DNA from: Porphyridium purpureum
Lineage: Eukaryota; Rhodophyta; Bangiophyceae; Porphyridiales; Porphyridiaceae
Reading direction: 5' to 3'
NCBI GenBank assembly: GCA_008690995.1
Contig: VRMN01000001.1
Location: 3,410,001-3,474,000 of the forward strand
Length of the DNA: 64,000 bases
Shown: positions 48,616 through 57,331 of the stretch, in pieces
How positions within the stretch are numbered: position 1 is the stretch's first letter
How the letters are laid out: the number at the start of each line of letters is the position of its first letter
The notes under the pieces: generated by a model
Database searches by the model: none
Told to the model about the DNA's origin: nothing
The model's input: only the letters and a program-made list of their open reading frames with translations
Position numbers and translations under genes: made by a program

Positions 48616-49210
48616 ATGGATATAGACGATGCACACCCTGCTGCGTCTATGCGCACGCACACAGTTACGTGCGGTACATCATCCTTCAAAGTGCTTACGG
48701 AAGTTTTCGCCGATCGCGTGCTCGTGGTGGTCACGCCTTCGGGTCGCGTGGGTTGCTGGGTAAGTATTGGCTGACTGCCAGGCGTAGGACATCTATCTTA
48801 CTCCCACACTTGGTGGCTCGGGCTCGCTCTGCCGCTCATCGAATGGATGAGAGTGGCGAGCCGCATCTTCTTTTCACGTATGTAGACTCCTGGGCAGAAC
48901 TGACGCACGCAAGATTCTAACACGTTGTCTCTGTATCTTTGCTCATCTTACCCATTTGTCCTCTGCTCAGCTTTTGGGCACGACGCTCGCGGTTGAAAGT
49001 GGACGCCCGACGTACGATGTTCGGCCGCTGCTAGGATATCGTCAGGATGATGCATGGATTGGAACTGTTGCACGCCAGCTGCTTGAAGATATGCGTCGTA
49101 AGAACTGCCTCAAGTCGCTGCTGCTTGGAATTACAATAGGCGCGGAATGTCAAAACTCAGATAATGTTCGCCACCTGGTCCGCGAGCTTTCAGGGCTAGG
49201 TGCGTGGTAG
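48616..49210 (+). CDS. Proteasome assembly chaperone 3-like protein, two exons
   Basis: 127 aa from two exons: 48616-48759 (48 codons) and 48971-49210, joined in phase 0 across a GTAAGT...TGCTCAG intron. Exon 1 encodes FKVLTEVFADRVLVVVTPSGRVGCW; the motif DRVLVVVTPSGRVG fits the PAC3/Poc3 strand pair (human: NRILVVVTQFGKMG). Exon 2 encodes LLGTTLAVESG, a PLLGYRQDD turn resembling the conserved LLG-D-P motif, a helix, then LLLGITIG and a C-terminal helix. PSMG3 in human is 122 aa, so length agrees. With PAC4, PAC3 guides alpha-ring assembly of the 20S proteasome in the cytosol. Individual exons are short, so the call rests on their combined fit. Confidence 0.78.
48760..48970 (+). other. Spliceosomal intron in PAC3-like gene
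   Basis: 211 bp, donor GTAAGT, acceptor preceded by a pyrimidine-rich TTGTCCTCTGCTCAG. It is the only intron in the window placed with confidence. Confidence 0.78.
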
Positions 49211-49526
49211 ATGACTTTACAATTGTTCATACGAGAGCGTCGCCAGGTCGAACGTGCTCGCGTCTTTCACATTTTTGTGTGATCGCTTTAACCTTTCCGG
49301 ATAGAGTTCTTGAAGTCCGTACTTGCTTTCTTCCGCCACCGACGAGCCACCAACAATTAGCAATCGAGTGTCGCCACAGGTCAGGTTACTAAACTTTTTT
49401 TTCTTTCTTTTGTATAAGTGTAGTCCATGCCGTTGCCAAGGAAACCCGTACGTGCGTGAGGACCGCAGGCTCCGCATCAGGGATGTATCTGCAGCTCACG
49501 ATCAAAAACATCGTGGTCTCTCTATT
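49211..49526. other. Convergent spacer
   Basis: 316 bp between the PAC3-like and KCS stops; 3' UTRs only. A T-rich stretch lies at 49390-49415. Confidence 0.5.
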
Positions 49527-51218
49527 CTAATATGAAGTTCCTGATCCATGCACATTTGTCAGAGACTTCCACACTGCCGAGTTACACTTGAAGCCCGAGC
49601 CAAACGCGATCTGCCAAATGCGGTCGCCCTTACGCACGCGACCGGCACGCTCCAGGAATTCGAGCTCGTACCAAACGGAGGCTGAGGATACGTTGCCGAA
49701 TCGTTCGAGAACAAAGCGGCTCGGCTCCATTTCTTCAGGCGTAAGTGAAAGCGCCTTTTCAATTACTTCGAGCACCGCGCGCCCACCGGTATGGATGCAA
49801 AAATGTTCAAACGCCTTGTGAAAGTCCGGTACAAAAGGCTTCTTGGACTTTGTCTTGTTAAGCTTCTTCTGGATCAAGTGGTATCCAAACTTGAGATGCT
49901 CTGTTAATGGGAACACGGCCGGTGCCAACTTGGTAATATTATTTTTCAGCGCAGTACCGGCCACGTCCATAATATTCTTCGAAAGTTTCACGCCGCGGAT
50001 GCCGTTCTTATCCTCCATCTGAAAGATCGAATCGTACGCCAGATCTTCCGAGCCTTGGTGCGTGCGCACGACGGTCGTCAGCTGGTACTTGGACCAGTGC
50101 CGATCCATGCCACGATTGCTCATCAAAATAGCAGCACCACCCATCCGGAAAAGTGTGTTCGTGATGAGCATCGACTTTTCCTTCCCCAGATACCAATTCT
50201 GGGTGATATTCTCAGTAGAAACAACCACCGCGCGCGAATTGGTGTGGATCTGCAACAAATCCTTAGCTAGGTCGATCGAAATGAGACCTGCCGAGCAGCC
50301 CATACCGGACAGGTTGTACGTCAGAATCGAACTCTTCATCTTGTACTTGTTCACGATCATGGCCGAGAGAGACGGTGTGGGGTTGAAAAGGCTACAGTTC
50401 ACAATCAAGATGTCAATCTCGCTGGGTGCGATGCGATTGCGAGCAAATAGCTGATCTAAACATCCGAACATCACCTCTTCGGCCTCTTGCCTGGCATTGT
50501 ACATGTTCAACACAACGCTCCCGTTCCCACCTGCTTGCTTAATATCGTCTGCACGGTGCATGGCCTCAGGAAAGCACGTGCGATCCCCAAGGCCTGACCG
50601 CTCAAGCAGCTTTCTTTGAAAGGCTATGTGCTCCTCGTCAAAGACGCCAGTGCGCTCAGACAGCTCGATAAAATGCTTATGGGACGTCGTGTATTTGTCT
50701 GGCGGCTTGTATGTGACGAAGTCCATGCAGTAAACGGGCCGCTTCTTGTTCTGCATATACGCGATGCGCACGACCACGACCAGCACGGCCACCACAATGA
50801 CCTCCACACTGTGCAGGTGTAGGCTGGCCAGCACATTGAGAAAGTCCTCGCGTGCAAGGTAGAGCTGGTACAGCAGGAAAGCTAGCAAAACCACGGTAAG
50901 CGACGCGGAAATCCGTTCCGACGAGAGTGGATTCACCATACGATAGCCTTGCTGCACTACGCTCATATCCGCAGCGCGCGCGCCGTCATCCTCCGCGTAC
51001 AGCTTGCGCACGCGCGCCCACGCAGTCCGCGTCGACTCTGCCAGAGCGAAGAACGTGCTCTCCGAACCGCTCGAGTCAGACCGGCGCACACGTCGCCGTA
51101 ACCCTGCCGCAGGTACTCCGATCACGTCGCCTTCCCCATTCGCACTGACGCCATTGCTTCCCGTCCCTGCCTCCGGATAGGGCGGCTGCGTGTAATCAGC
51201 CAAGTCCGATTCCATCAT
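49527..51218 (-). CDS. 3-ketoacyl-CoA synthase (FAE1/KCS family)
   Basis: 563 aa. Condensing enzyme of very-long-chain fatty-acid elongation in the ER membrane. After a polar N-terminus (~95 residues) come two membrane helices (SLTVVLLAFLLYQLYL and VEVIVVAVLVVVVRIAYM), as in plant KCS. The thiolase-fold core includes VNCSLFNPTPSLSAMIVNKY, YNLSGMGCSAG with catalytic Cys near 307, STENITQNWYLG, FCIHTGGRAV (His) and FGNVSSASVWYELEF (Asn), so the full Cys-His-Asn set is present. KCS-type elongases are typical of plants and algae, while animals and fungi use ELO proteins. The frame extends to a GTG at 51362; the paired ATGs at 51218 and 51215 are the first. Confidence 0.93.
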   Translation of the reverse strand: MMESDLADYTQPPYPEAGTGSNGVSANGEGDVIGVPAAGLRRRVRRSDSSGSESTFFALAESTRTAWARVRKLYAEDDGARAADMSVVQQGYRMVNPLSSERISASLTVVLLAFLLYQLYLAREDFLNVLASLHLHSVEVIVVAVLVVVVRIAYMQNKKRPVYCMDFVTYKPPDKYTTSHKHFIELSERTGVFDEEHIAFQRKLLERSGLGDRTCFPEAMHRADDIKQAGGNGSVVLNMYNARQEAEEVMFGCLDQLFARNRIAPSEIDILIVNCSLFNPTPSLSAMIVNKYKMKSSILTYNLSGMGCSAGLISIDLAKDLLQIHTNSRAVVVSTENITQNWYLGKEKSMLITNTLFRMGGAAILMSNRGMDRHWSKYQLTTVVRTHQGSEDLAYDSIFQMEDKNGIRGVKLSKNIMDVAGTALKNNITKLAPAVFPLTEHLKFGYHLIQKKLNKTKSKKPFVPDFHKAFEHFCIHTGGRAVLEVIEKALSLTPEEMEPSRFVLERFGNVSSASVWYELEFLERAGRVRKGDRIWQIAFGSGFKCNSAVWKSLTNVHGSGTSY

Positions 51219-51683
51219 TCCAATCTCGCCCAAACCCGCCGCGGCTGCAAACCACACCCGCAGCGCAGTCCGCGCACAACCGCCCGCAACCAAACAGGCG
51301 CTCGTTGCCTTCAATGCGCAGCCGCTGTCCGCCGGTTCAAGTGCGCGCTGCTGAGGCCACACTGTGGAAAGACTCCCACGCGCGTTGAGGCTCGACGCTC
51401 AACCAAACAGGTCAGCCTGTTGCTCTGTCCAAGCGGCTCACGCACTCGCTCCACCTCCTTCGACCTTCACCTAAAAACTCGAAACCGAAAAATTACAAAC
51501 AGGGAGAACGAAAAAAAAAAGGCGACGACGAAAAATTCGCGAGGCGGAGGATTTCCGTGGAATTTTTGACGTGTAATTTCTCTAAACGGGAGGGCCCAGT
51601 AAGGTACAGTGATACAGAGGTACAGTTGGACAGCGAGGCGCGACAAGTCGCGTAGGTGGTGTCGGAGCAGAGTGTCAAGGACC
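51219..51683. promoter_or_regulatory. Upstream region of KCS, with plus-oriented GTACAGT copies
   Basis: 465 bp. No minus-oriented motif was found for KCS. The two plus-oriented copies imply a plus-strand transcript starting here. A purine-rich A/G stretch at 51500-51530 precedes them. Confidence 0.45.
51604..51626 (+). promoter_or_regulatory. Two GTACAGT motifs near a weak plus-strand frame
   Basis: Exact copies at 51604-51610 and 51620-51626, about 60-80 bp before ATG 51684. They are the main reason to suspect a small plus-strand gene here. Confidence 0.5.
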
Positions 51684-52224
51684 ATGAGAGCGATTCAAGC
51701 CCAGCAAGAAGATCGATGGGGCGCCATATCTCAAGCACATACTGCAGCTTCAAGCTCCTGTCTGTGTCGCGACACGCACACCCCCGAGCTCGAGTACAGC
51801 GCTGCTTGCGTGGCTCCCAAAAGCGGCTCGACCGTTTCGTTGACTCCGCACAAGGACGCGCACCGTTGCATGATCTGTTTCAAGGGCGCACAGGTAGCGC
51901 ATGATTCGGCACAGACAAAGCAAGCACCCTCCCTACCGCCAAATCACACGCACGCGCGTGTCGCGCGACCTTTGCATTTCCCGGTCAGCGCACACTCATG
52001 CAGTCAGCAAATCAAATGATCCGACACCACGGAGGCGACTTGCAAGGCAGGACAGAAGTGGGAATGACTGCCCTTCCTCACTTGTCCGTCGTAAGTTTGT
52101 CCGCCGCGCACACAATGACATGCAGCTGTTTGCTTTTCGCACCACTTGCCAAAATTGCGGGCGTCCTGGTCAGTGCTTACGTCATCGCAATGACACGAGA
52201 CTTGGGCGGCTGAATTTGGATTAG
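51684..52224 (+). CDS. Possible small spliced gene
   Basis: Low confidence. ATG 51684 opens a frame whose first 70 codons end HRCMICFKGAQ at 51893. A possible intron (GTAGCG at 51894, ATGCAG at 52001-52003... about 110 bp) would join in phase 0 to codons ending at a strong GTAAGT at 52091. Reading on without that second splice gives a hydrophobic end (stop at 52213). Splicing to CTGTTTGC at 52126 gives FAFRTTCQNCGRPGQC and a stop at 52224, but the second intron would be only 35 bp. The paired C-x2-C motifs suggest a small zinc-binding protein. The end given is the outer limit. Confidence 0.25.
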
Positions 52225-52457
52225 TTCGGTTGGAGCCGCTGGTGAACGACACTCCGCGGCGGCGGATGAAGGGACCTTGCCCACTGCGAACAAACACCAT
52301 ACGCCGTGTCTGCCGCGAGTCTGATGCGCCCTCGACTTGGGTGAGCAGGTACCCGCGGCATGTGCATATAATGGGGCCGCACCACACTGGCCAGTGACGG
52401 AGCAGGTGGGGACGTGACCAACTGAAGAAGTTTAAATCCACGCACAAGCGTATAGAC

Positions 52458-52766
52458 ATGGACCACAAGAGCCAAGCAATAGCCGCGACGATGAACGACA
52501 GCGCAGCGCGCGTCAGGAGGCAGGCGGTCCTGGAAAGAATCGAGTCCCACGATGACAGCCGCACGCCGAGGATGGCTTCGCTCGACAGCGAGGCGGAACT
52601 GAACGAGACACAAGACGCAGAACGCGCCTCGGCACGGGTCGGGCGGGCGGGACGGGCAAGCCGGCGGTACGCCGTGGACGCGAGGCATAGACGCATGCGA
52701 ACCAAGGAGCACGCGCCGCTACACGTTAAGAAGGCCGCGACCGCCGTCGCAGAGACATCATCATAG
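52458..52766 (+). CDS. Small charged hypothetical protein
   Basis: 102 aa, not recognised. Rich in Arg, Ala, Asp and Glu, with a probable helix (SAARVRRQAVLERIESHDDS) and a basic C-terminal half. No membrane segment. The opposite strand is stop-free over the same span, so this may be a chance frame. It sits 290 bp before the RNase III gene. Confidence 0.28.
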   Translation: MDHKSQAIAATMNDSAARVRRQAVLERIESHDDSRTPRMASLDSEAELNETQDAERASARVGRAGRASRRYAVDARHRRMRTKEHAPLHVKKAATAVAETSS

Positions 52767-53054
52767 GGAGAGGGGAGCGGCGTTGGTGCGATTGCCGCAC
52801 TCGCTCGACTGTTCAGCTCGGAATAGGTAGACAAAGCCATAGACATACAAGCGTGCATCTTCTGGAGACGGCAGCGCGCGTGCGCACTCCAGAGCTAGAG
52901 CACAACAAGCGCAATTACTTCGCACACTACTAATAAAATAGCCTAGTTTGTAAGGACAAAATTCGGAGCTGGATTCGTGGGCGTCAGCGTGCGAAGCGCC
53001 GAGGTAGACGCACGGCGGGCAACGCAAGCGCGCAACACGACAGTCGTTGCGCAT

Positions 53055-55304
53055 ATGATCAGGCGAAGTTTGTGTGCGGGGCATGGGGCGCTTGCACAGA
53101 TATACAGACCGGGACATGCATGGCATCTCTCCTGTGGAGCACGGGAATATGGACAGACGCCCGGCAGCGCGTCCTGGCGACAAGAGGCAGACCACCGCCC
53201 AGGAGGCGGTGGCGAGCGGCAGCGATACACAAGCCGAGAGCATGATTATCAGGCAGGCAGAAATAATCAGCATGACGCAAGGAGTCCGCTGTCGTTCAGG
53301 TCAGCGGCATCCGGTGAGCAGTTGAATGATCACAAACCGCGACGCTCGAATCGCGTTGGTGTGAATTATCGACCTGTGGTTGAGGTCGTGAACGGCCCGC
53401 GCGAGCCCAAGCAAAGACCCGACAGAATACTGCAAAATGGACGTACTGGAGCTTCTCTGGATCAGGAGCGCGCGGTTAAGTTGCACGCCGAGTATATGGA
53501 AACGCGCCGAACCCAGGGCATGAAAACAGAACCGGTCACCCGCGAGTTGAGGAGCGCTGTGGAGGAACTACTGTGGAAGCCGACCGATGAAATCAAGCAA
53601 GCGTTGCAGAATTACTGTACGGAACACAGTATTCCCCCACTTCCACCGCAGCTGCTGCTCAAGGCTGTTACACACCCAACATTCTGCGACAACATCACAG
53701 GAAGGGAATTAATGGAGCCACGTGTCCTGGAATGGTTGGGGGACCGTGTGCTCCTGTTTTGCGCTTCTGTGTGGATATTTCAAAGTGTTTACGCTCGCGT
53801 ACGCCAAAATCCATCGTTTGTGCCTGAAGTCAATCCGACTACAGTCTTCGATTTTGCCCTGGAAAACTACAAACTGACGGAATGCGCGAAGGCTCTAAAC
53901 CTGGATCGGATTGTGCGCGTCGATAAATCAAGAATTGCATCCAACTCTGCCGCGCAAGGGTGGCTTGCAGATGCATTCGAAGCACTGACGGGTGCGCTGT
54001 CTCTCCGACACGACTTGGCCACTTGCGAGGCATTTCTGAAAAAGGCCCTCCGGTGGAAAAGTCAAGAGGATTTTGACATTGACGAGCTGAGACGGTCGTG
54101 GAAGCAGGAGTTGAGTCAGCAACTCAGTCTCTGGACCTGTAGTACGTCGGCGGCTCCTTCTGTGAGGTTCCAGGAGGTTGCCGGTGAGGCACCATCAGAG
54201 GCTATTCTCGAGCTTCTCAATTCCACTCTCCCTGGAGCTGCCCCGGACAAGCGTGTTATTTGCGTAGGAGCTTTTGTGAATGATACGTGTATTGCGCACG
54301 GATATGGAAGAAGTTTCGCGTCGGCGGAAAGTCACGCTGCGCAGACCGCCACCATCTTCATGGGACGAACAAAGACTGGCAGCCGCAAAGGGAAGCTCCG
54401 TGGGGTGGGTTTCGCCTGGACGTCTTTGAAGATCATTTCTCAGCTTTTGCACACAACTCCACCATTCATTTCAATCCAGGACTCAGGCACAGAGCACGAA
54501 CCTGCGTGGGACGTACGTATCGTGTTCGACGGAGACAAAGCACTGCAGCACTCGGCGCGTCATTGCAGCAAATCAGAAGCGATGGAAATCGCGGCTCGGA
54601 AAGCCGTCGAGCTTTTGCAAACTGAGAGGCAGCGAAAAGCTGCTCAGGCTAATCGCGCATCCAGAGCGAGGCATGCGCGCTCGAGCGATCAGGTAAGGGA
54701 CGCTGGCGTGGGAGGCGGAGCTTCCCACAATGCGACTCTCAAAGCAGCTGTTTTGCGTGTGACCATGAATCGTGAACGGGTTGTTGAGTGGCTGAGCGGC
54801 ATCAAGGACCCTGAGCGTGTGACGTCCAAGCTGGATCAGATTCTCATCGAGTACGAGCACTTCATACAAGCAAGAAATGTGTCACATTCATCTGAATTCG
54901 ACTCCGATTCCCACCGTGGGGCGCAGATGAGTTACTTCCGACAATTGTTCGAGCATATGGGCGCCGCCTTGGAGAGTTTTGTAGTCGCACAGGACCTCGT
55001 CCGGCACGTTGGATTGAAACGTCCCGTGTTGAATATTTATAGCAGGCACACATCACTGTGCTCTTTGGATCGCTGCGCCATCAGGGCTGAGCGTGTGGGT
55101 TTTGTATTGAAGAGCGGCGACCCGGGCACAGAGGCAAATGCCAGGGCGCTGAAGCGAGCGTATACGCTGTTTTTGGGCTTGGTCTATTTACATTGTGATC
55201 ATGATGCCGCCGTCCTTGTCGCGCGCCGAGCGCGGAACCGGAACTTGGCCGATGGATTCGTGGTCCCACTTGCCACGGCGGAGGATGAGATCAAGGACGC
55301 TTGA
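53055..55304 (+). CDS. RNase III-family endonuclease with dsRNA-binding domains
   Basis: 749 aa. From ATG 53055 the N-terminus (MIRRSLCAGHGALAQIY) resembles a mitochondrial presequence. After a disordered linker, the RNase III domain spans about 190-350: HPTFCDNI, signature LEWLGDRVL near 225, and LADAFEALTGALSL. The metal ligands equivalent to E. coli Glu41, Asp45, Asp114 and Glu117 are all present. Glu38 is replaced. One dsRBD-like segment follows (GYGRSFASAESHAAQTA, about 385-445) and a second (ARHCSKSEAMEIAARKAVEL, about 495-535). The last ~200 residues are unassigned and helical. The single RNase III domain argues against Dicer; a Rnt1-like or organellar rRNA/mRNA processing enzyme is likelier. 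Catalytic ligands argue against a plain mL44 ribosomal protein. Confidence 0.85.
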   Translation: MIRRSLCAGHGALAQIYRPGHAWHLSCGAREYGQTPGSASWRQEADHRPGGGGERQRYTSREHDYQAGRNNQHDARSPLSFRSAASGEQLNDHKPRRSNRVGVNYRPVVEVVNGPREPKQRPDRILQNGRTGASLDQERAVKLHAEYMETRRTQGMKTEPVTRELRSAVEELLWKPTDEIKQALQNYCTEHSIPPLPPQLLLKAVTHPTFCDNITGRELMEPRVLEWLGDRVLLFCASVWIFQSVYARVRQNPSFVPEVNPTTVFDFALENYKLTECAKALNLDRIVRVDKSRIASNSAAQGWLADAFEALTGALSLRHDLATCEAFLKKALRWKSQEDFDIDELRRSWKQELSQQLSLWTCSTSAAPSVRFQEVAGEAPSEAILELLNSTLPGAAPDKRVICVGAFVNDTCIAHGYGRSFASAESHAAQTATIFMGRTKTGSRKGKLRGVGFAWTSLKIISQLLHTTPPFISIQDSGTEHEPAWDVRIVFDGDKALQHSARHCSKSEAMEIAARKAVELLQTERQRKAAQANRASRARHARSSDQVRDAGVGGGASHNATLKAAVLRVTMNRERVVEWLSGIKDPERVTSKLDQILIEYEHFIQARNVSHSSEFDSDSHRGAQMSYFRQLFEHMGAALESFVVAQDLVRHVGLKRPVLNIYSRHTSLCSLDRCAIRAERVGFVLKSGDPGTEANARALKRAYTLFLGLVYLHCDHDAAVLVARRARNRNLADGFVVPLATAEDEIKDA

Positions 55305-55407
55305 TGTGATTCTGAGCCGTGGTGGTGACTTGGAGCCGGAGTTAGGGTCAAAAGTCGTTGCAGACGTAGACTAGAAATCCTGAAAGAAAATGATGAAGAC
55401 GAATTCA

Positions 55408-57066
55408 TTAAAATAACTTTCCGAGAAAATTGGACGCGCCGGCCAGAACCTGCTCTGCTGCAGCGCCAAGCTGCTCACCACCGAGAATATTGTCAGTCAG
55501 AAATTTTTGGAAAACGCGAATCGCCGAGTCAATCAGTTCATCGTCAAGCGTGTCCAACTTTGCCTGAGATAGAAGTACTTGCTTCAGGGCAGTTGCAGCA
55601 CCCACAATGTCGTTCACAGAGCTTTGGATGCCGCCGCACGCGACGTGGCCGATTGCTTCTTCGGGTAAGTCATTTTCTGCCTCAGCGCGAGAAACAACGC
55701 TTCCGTCGCTTTGTTTCTTGCGGGAAGTCAGAGACTCCTGGGTGAGACTTAAAGGCTGCAACGCACGCTCGAGGCCACCTGCAATCCCGTCAGCCTCCTT
55801 CCGTACGTCGAGAAAATCTTGTACGCGCGTGACGCTTGCGTCAAGGCGTTCATAGTACGGTGAAGGTACCATGACACACGCAAGAAGACCTTTCGGCTTG
55901 CATAGCTTTCGCGCCGTTTCAAGTACTTTTGGGTATACATCCTTTAGCGCGCGAAGCTTGGCCATGAGCTCAGCGAGATCGAGCGCGCCAAGCTTTTGAA
56001 GTGCACGCTCTAGGTTCGCAAAGACAGACGTGAATTCCGCCTTGCACAGCGGAATCAAGTCCACTGCGGAATCCAGGGCCTTGTATATTTCTTTCAATGA
56101 ATCCACCCTACTTATGCATTTTCCCAGCATGTCACGCACGTCACCCTTCACAAAGAGATCAGAACTGGGCAACGCGCGATCTCCCGTGCTCCTTCTATTC
56201 TGATCTTGATTCGGAGTCGTTGCGATCTGCTTGCGCTCAGACTCCCAGCCCAGAAGGCCCCTGACAAACGTCCGTAACTCTGCCGACTTACTTTCTGACG
56301 TCCGCTGCAGAACACCGTACTGCTTGAGTGCAAGCTCCAGCTTTTGCAACGGCTTGAGGATGATTCCTATCTCATCGAAGAGGTCTGTTGCTTCGTGCAG
56401 AAGCGGCAACATGGCTTTCATGGGCGCAGAGGCGTTCACAAACATTTCCTCGACTGCTTTCCACTCCTGATCTCTAGCTGACGTGCCTACCGCATCACGA
56501 TTGCGCTCCGCATCATCGCTTCCCCCTCCTGTCACGTGGCGCATGGCCTCTTCAAGATCGATCGGCTGTCCTCCACATGCCAGACTCGGCAGGAGGAGCT
56601 GCGGGTTCTTCACAGCCAACAGAATATCGTCATGCAGCTGCTTAAGCTGCGCCGGGAACTGAGCAAACTTCTCAAGCGGCGAAACGCCCTCCTTGAGCTT
56701 CCCGCGGTCATGCTCCACGCCGGCCAGTAGTTGAGCGGAAGAGCTCGCGGCGCGATCGACTGCACTGGTTGAACGCTCCACTTGGTCAATCACCGGACTG
56801 ACACGGGAGTCCACAATTCTATCGACCTCCTGCAAGATCTGCGCATTTAAGGCCGCCACATCAACCCCGAGCGCCTCGAGCTTGGGTGCGGCCGAATCAA
56901 ACAGCTCGCAGAACGGCGTGAGCGCCTTTGGCGCGCTCGACCCTGCTGCATCTGACACGGCCGCAACACCCACGCCTCGCGACACGGACTCCACCGCAGC
57001 GCCTTCTGCCGCTGCCCCGGTCGCGCGCTGTTCCGCTGCCGCCATCGCGGCAACGAGCTCTTCCAT
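55408..57066 (-). CDS. Uncharacterised all-helical protein
   Basis: 552 aa, not recognised. It is predicted almost wholly helical with heptad-like Leu/Ala spacing, in segments such as LEALGVDVAALNAQILQEVD, PAQLKQLHDDILLAV and LAELMAKLRALKDVYPKVL. No membrane segment, signal peptide or enzyme motif. There are two acidic/Gly-rich linkers (about 185-200 and 455-480). It resembles a tether, coat or cytoskeletal helical-bundle protein, which is inference. The purine-rich leader includes a long GA run on the sense strand. Its 3' end is 103 bp from the convergent RNase III stop. Confidence 0.85.
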   Translation of the reverse strand: MEELVAAMAAAEQRATGAAAEGAAVESVSRGVGVAAVSDAAGSSAPKALTPFCELFDSAAPKLEALGVDVAALNAQILQEVDRIVDSRVSPVIDQVERSTSAVDRAASSSAQLLAGVEHDRGKLKEGVSPLEKFAQFPAQLKQLHDDILLAVKNPQLLLPSLACGGQPIDLEEAMRHVTGGGSDDAERNRDAVGTSARDQEWKAVEEMFVNASAPMKAMLPLLHEATDLFDEIGIILKPLQKLELALKQYGVLQRTSESKSAELRTFVRGLLGWESERKQIATTPNQDQNRRSTGDRALPSSDLFVKGDVRDMLGKCISRVDSLKEIYKALDSAVDLIPLCKAEFTSVFANLERALQKLGALDLAELMAKLRALKDVYPKVLETARKLCKPKGLLACVMVPSPYYERLDASVTRVQDFLDVRKEADGIAGGLERALQPLSLTQESLTSRKKQSDGSVVSRAEAENDLPEEAIGHVACGGIQSSVNDIVGAATALKQVLLSQAKLDTLDDELIDSAIRVFQKFLTDNILGGEQLGAAAEQVLAGASNFLGKLF

Positions 57067-57101
57067 CCCGTTCCTCGCCGCCGCCGTCTCTCCCTTTCCC
57101 C

Positions 57102-57130
57102 CCTCTCTCTCTCTCTCTCCCTCTCTCTCT
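57102..57130 (-). repeat. (GA)n tract (minus sense) in leader
   Basis: A CT run on the plus strand, so GA on the sense strand of the gene starting at 57066, 36-64 bp before its ATG. Confidence 0.9.
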
Positions 57131-57200
57131 ATGCAAACGCTTCAGGTTAAACCTGCGCATGGCGCTTACACCGCACCTCAGCTCCCAATTCATGACAGAG

Positions 57201-57207
57201 GTACAGT
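57201..57207 (+). promoter_or_regulatory. GTACAGT motif upstream of zinc-finger gene 1
   Basis: Sense-oriented copy 125 bp before ATG 57332, in the divergent spacer with the helical-protein gene. Confidence 0.6.
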
Positions 57208-57331
57208 AGTTTACGTTTGCTAGGAGCTGAACATCGGCACCGAACCTTCGGGCGTGGCGCACGACTCGCACCACGAACGTGGTGTGTGTGTGAGTGCGTG
57301 TTTTGCTGCTGGTTACGCAGAGCGAGAATCG

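Noticed and set aside
52004-52858. 855-bp open frame on the minus strand
   Set aside because: No family similarity and poor composition (Cys/Ser/Arg mixture). The plus strand carries more protein-like frames and the promoter motifs point that way.
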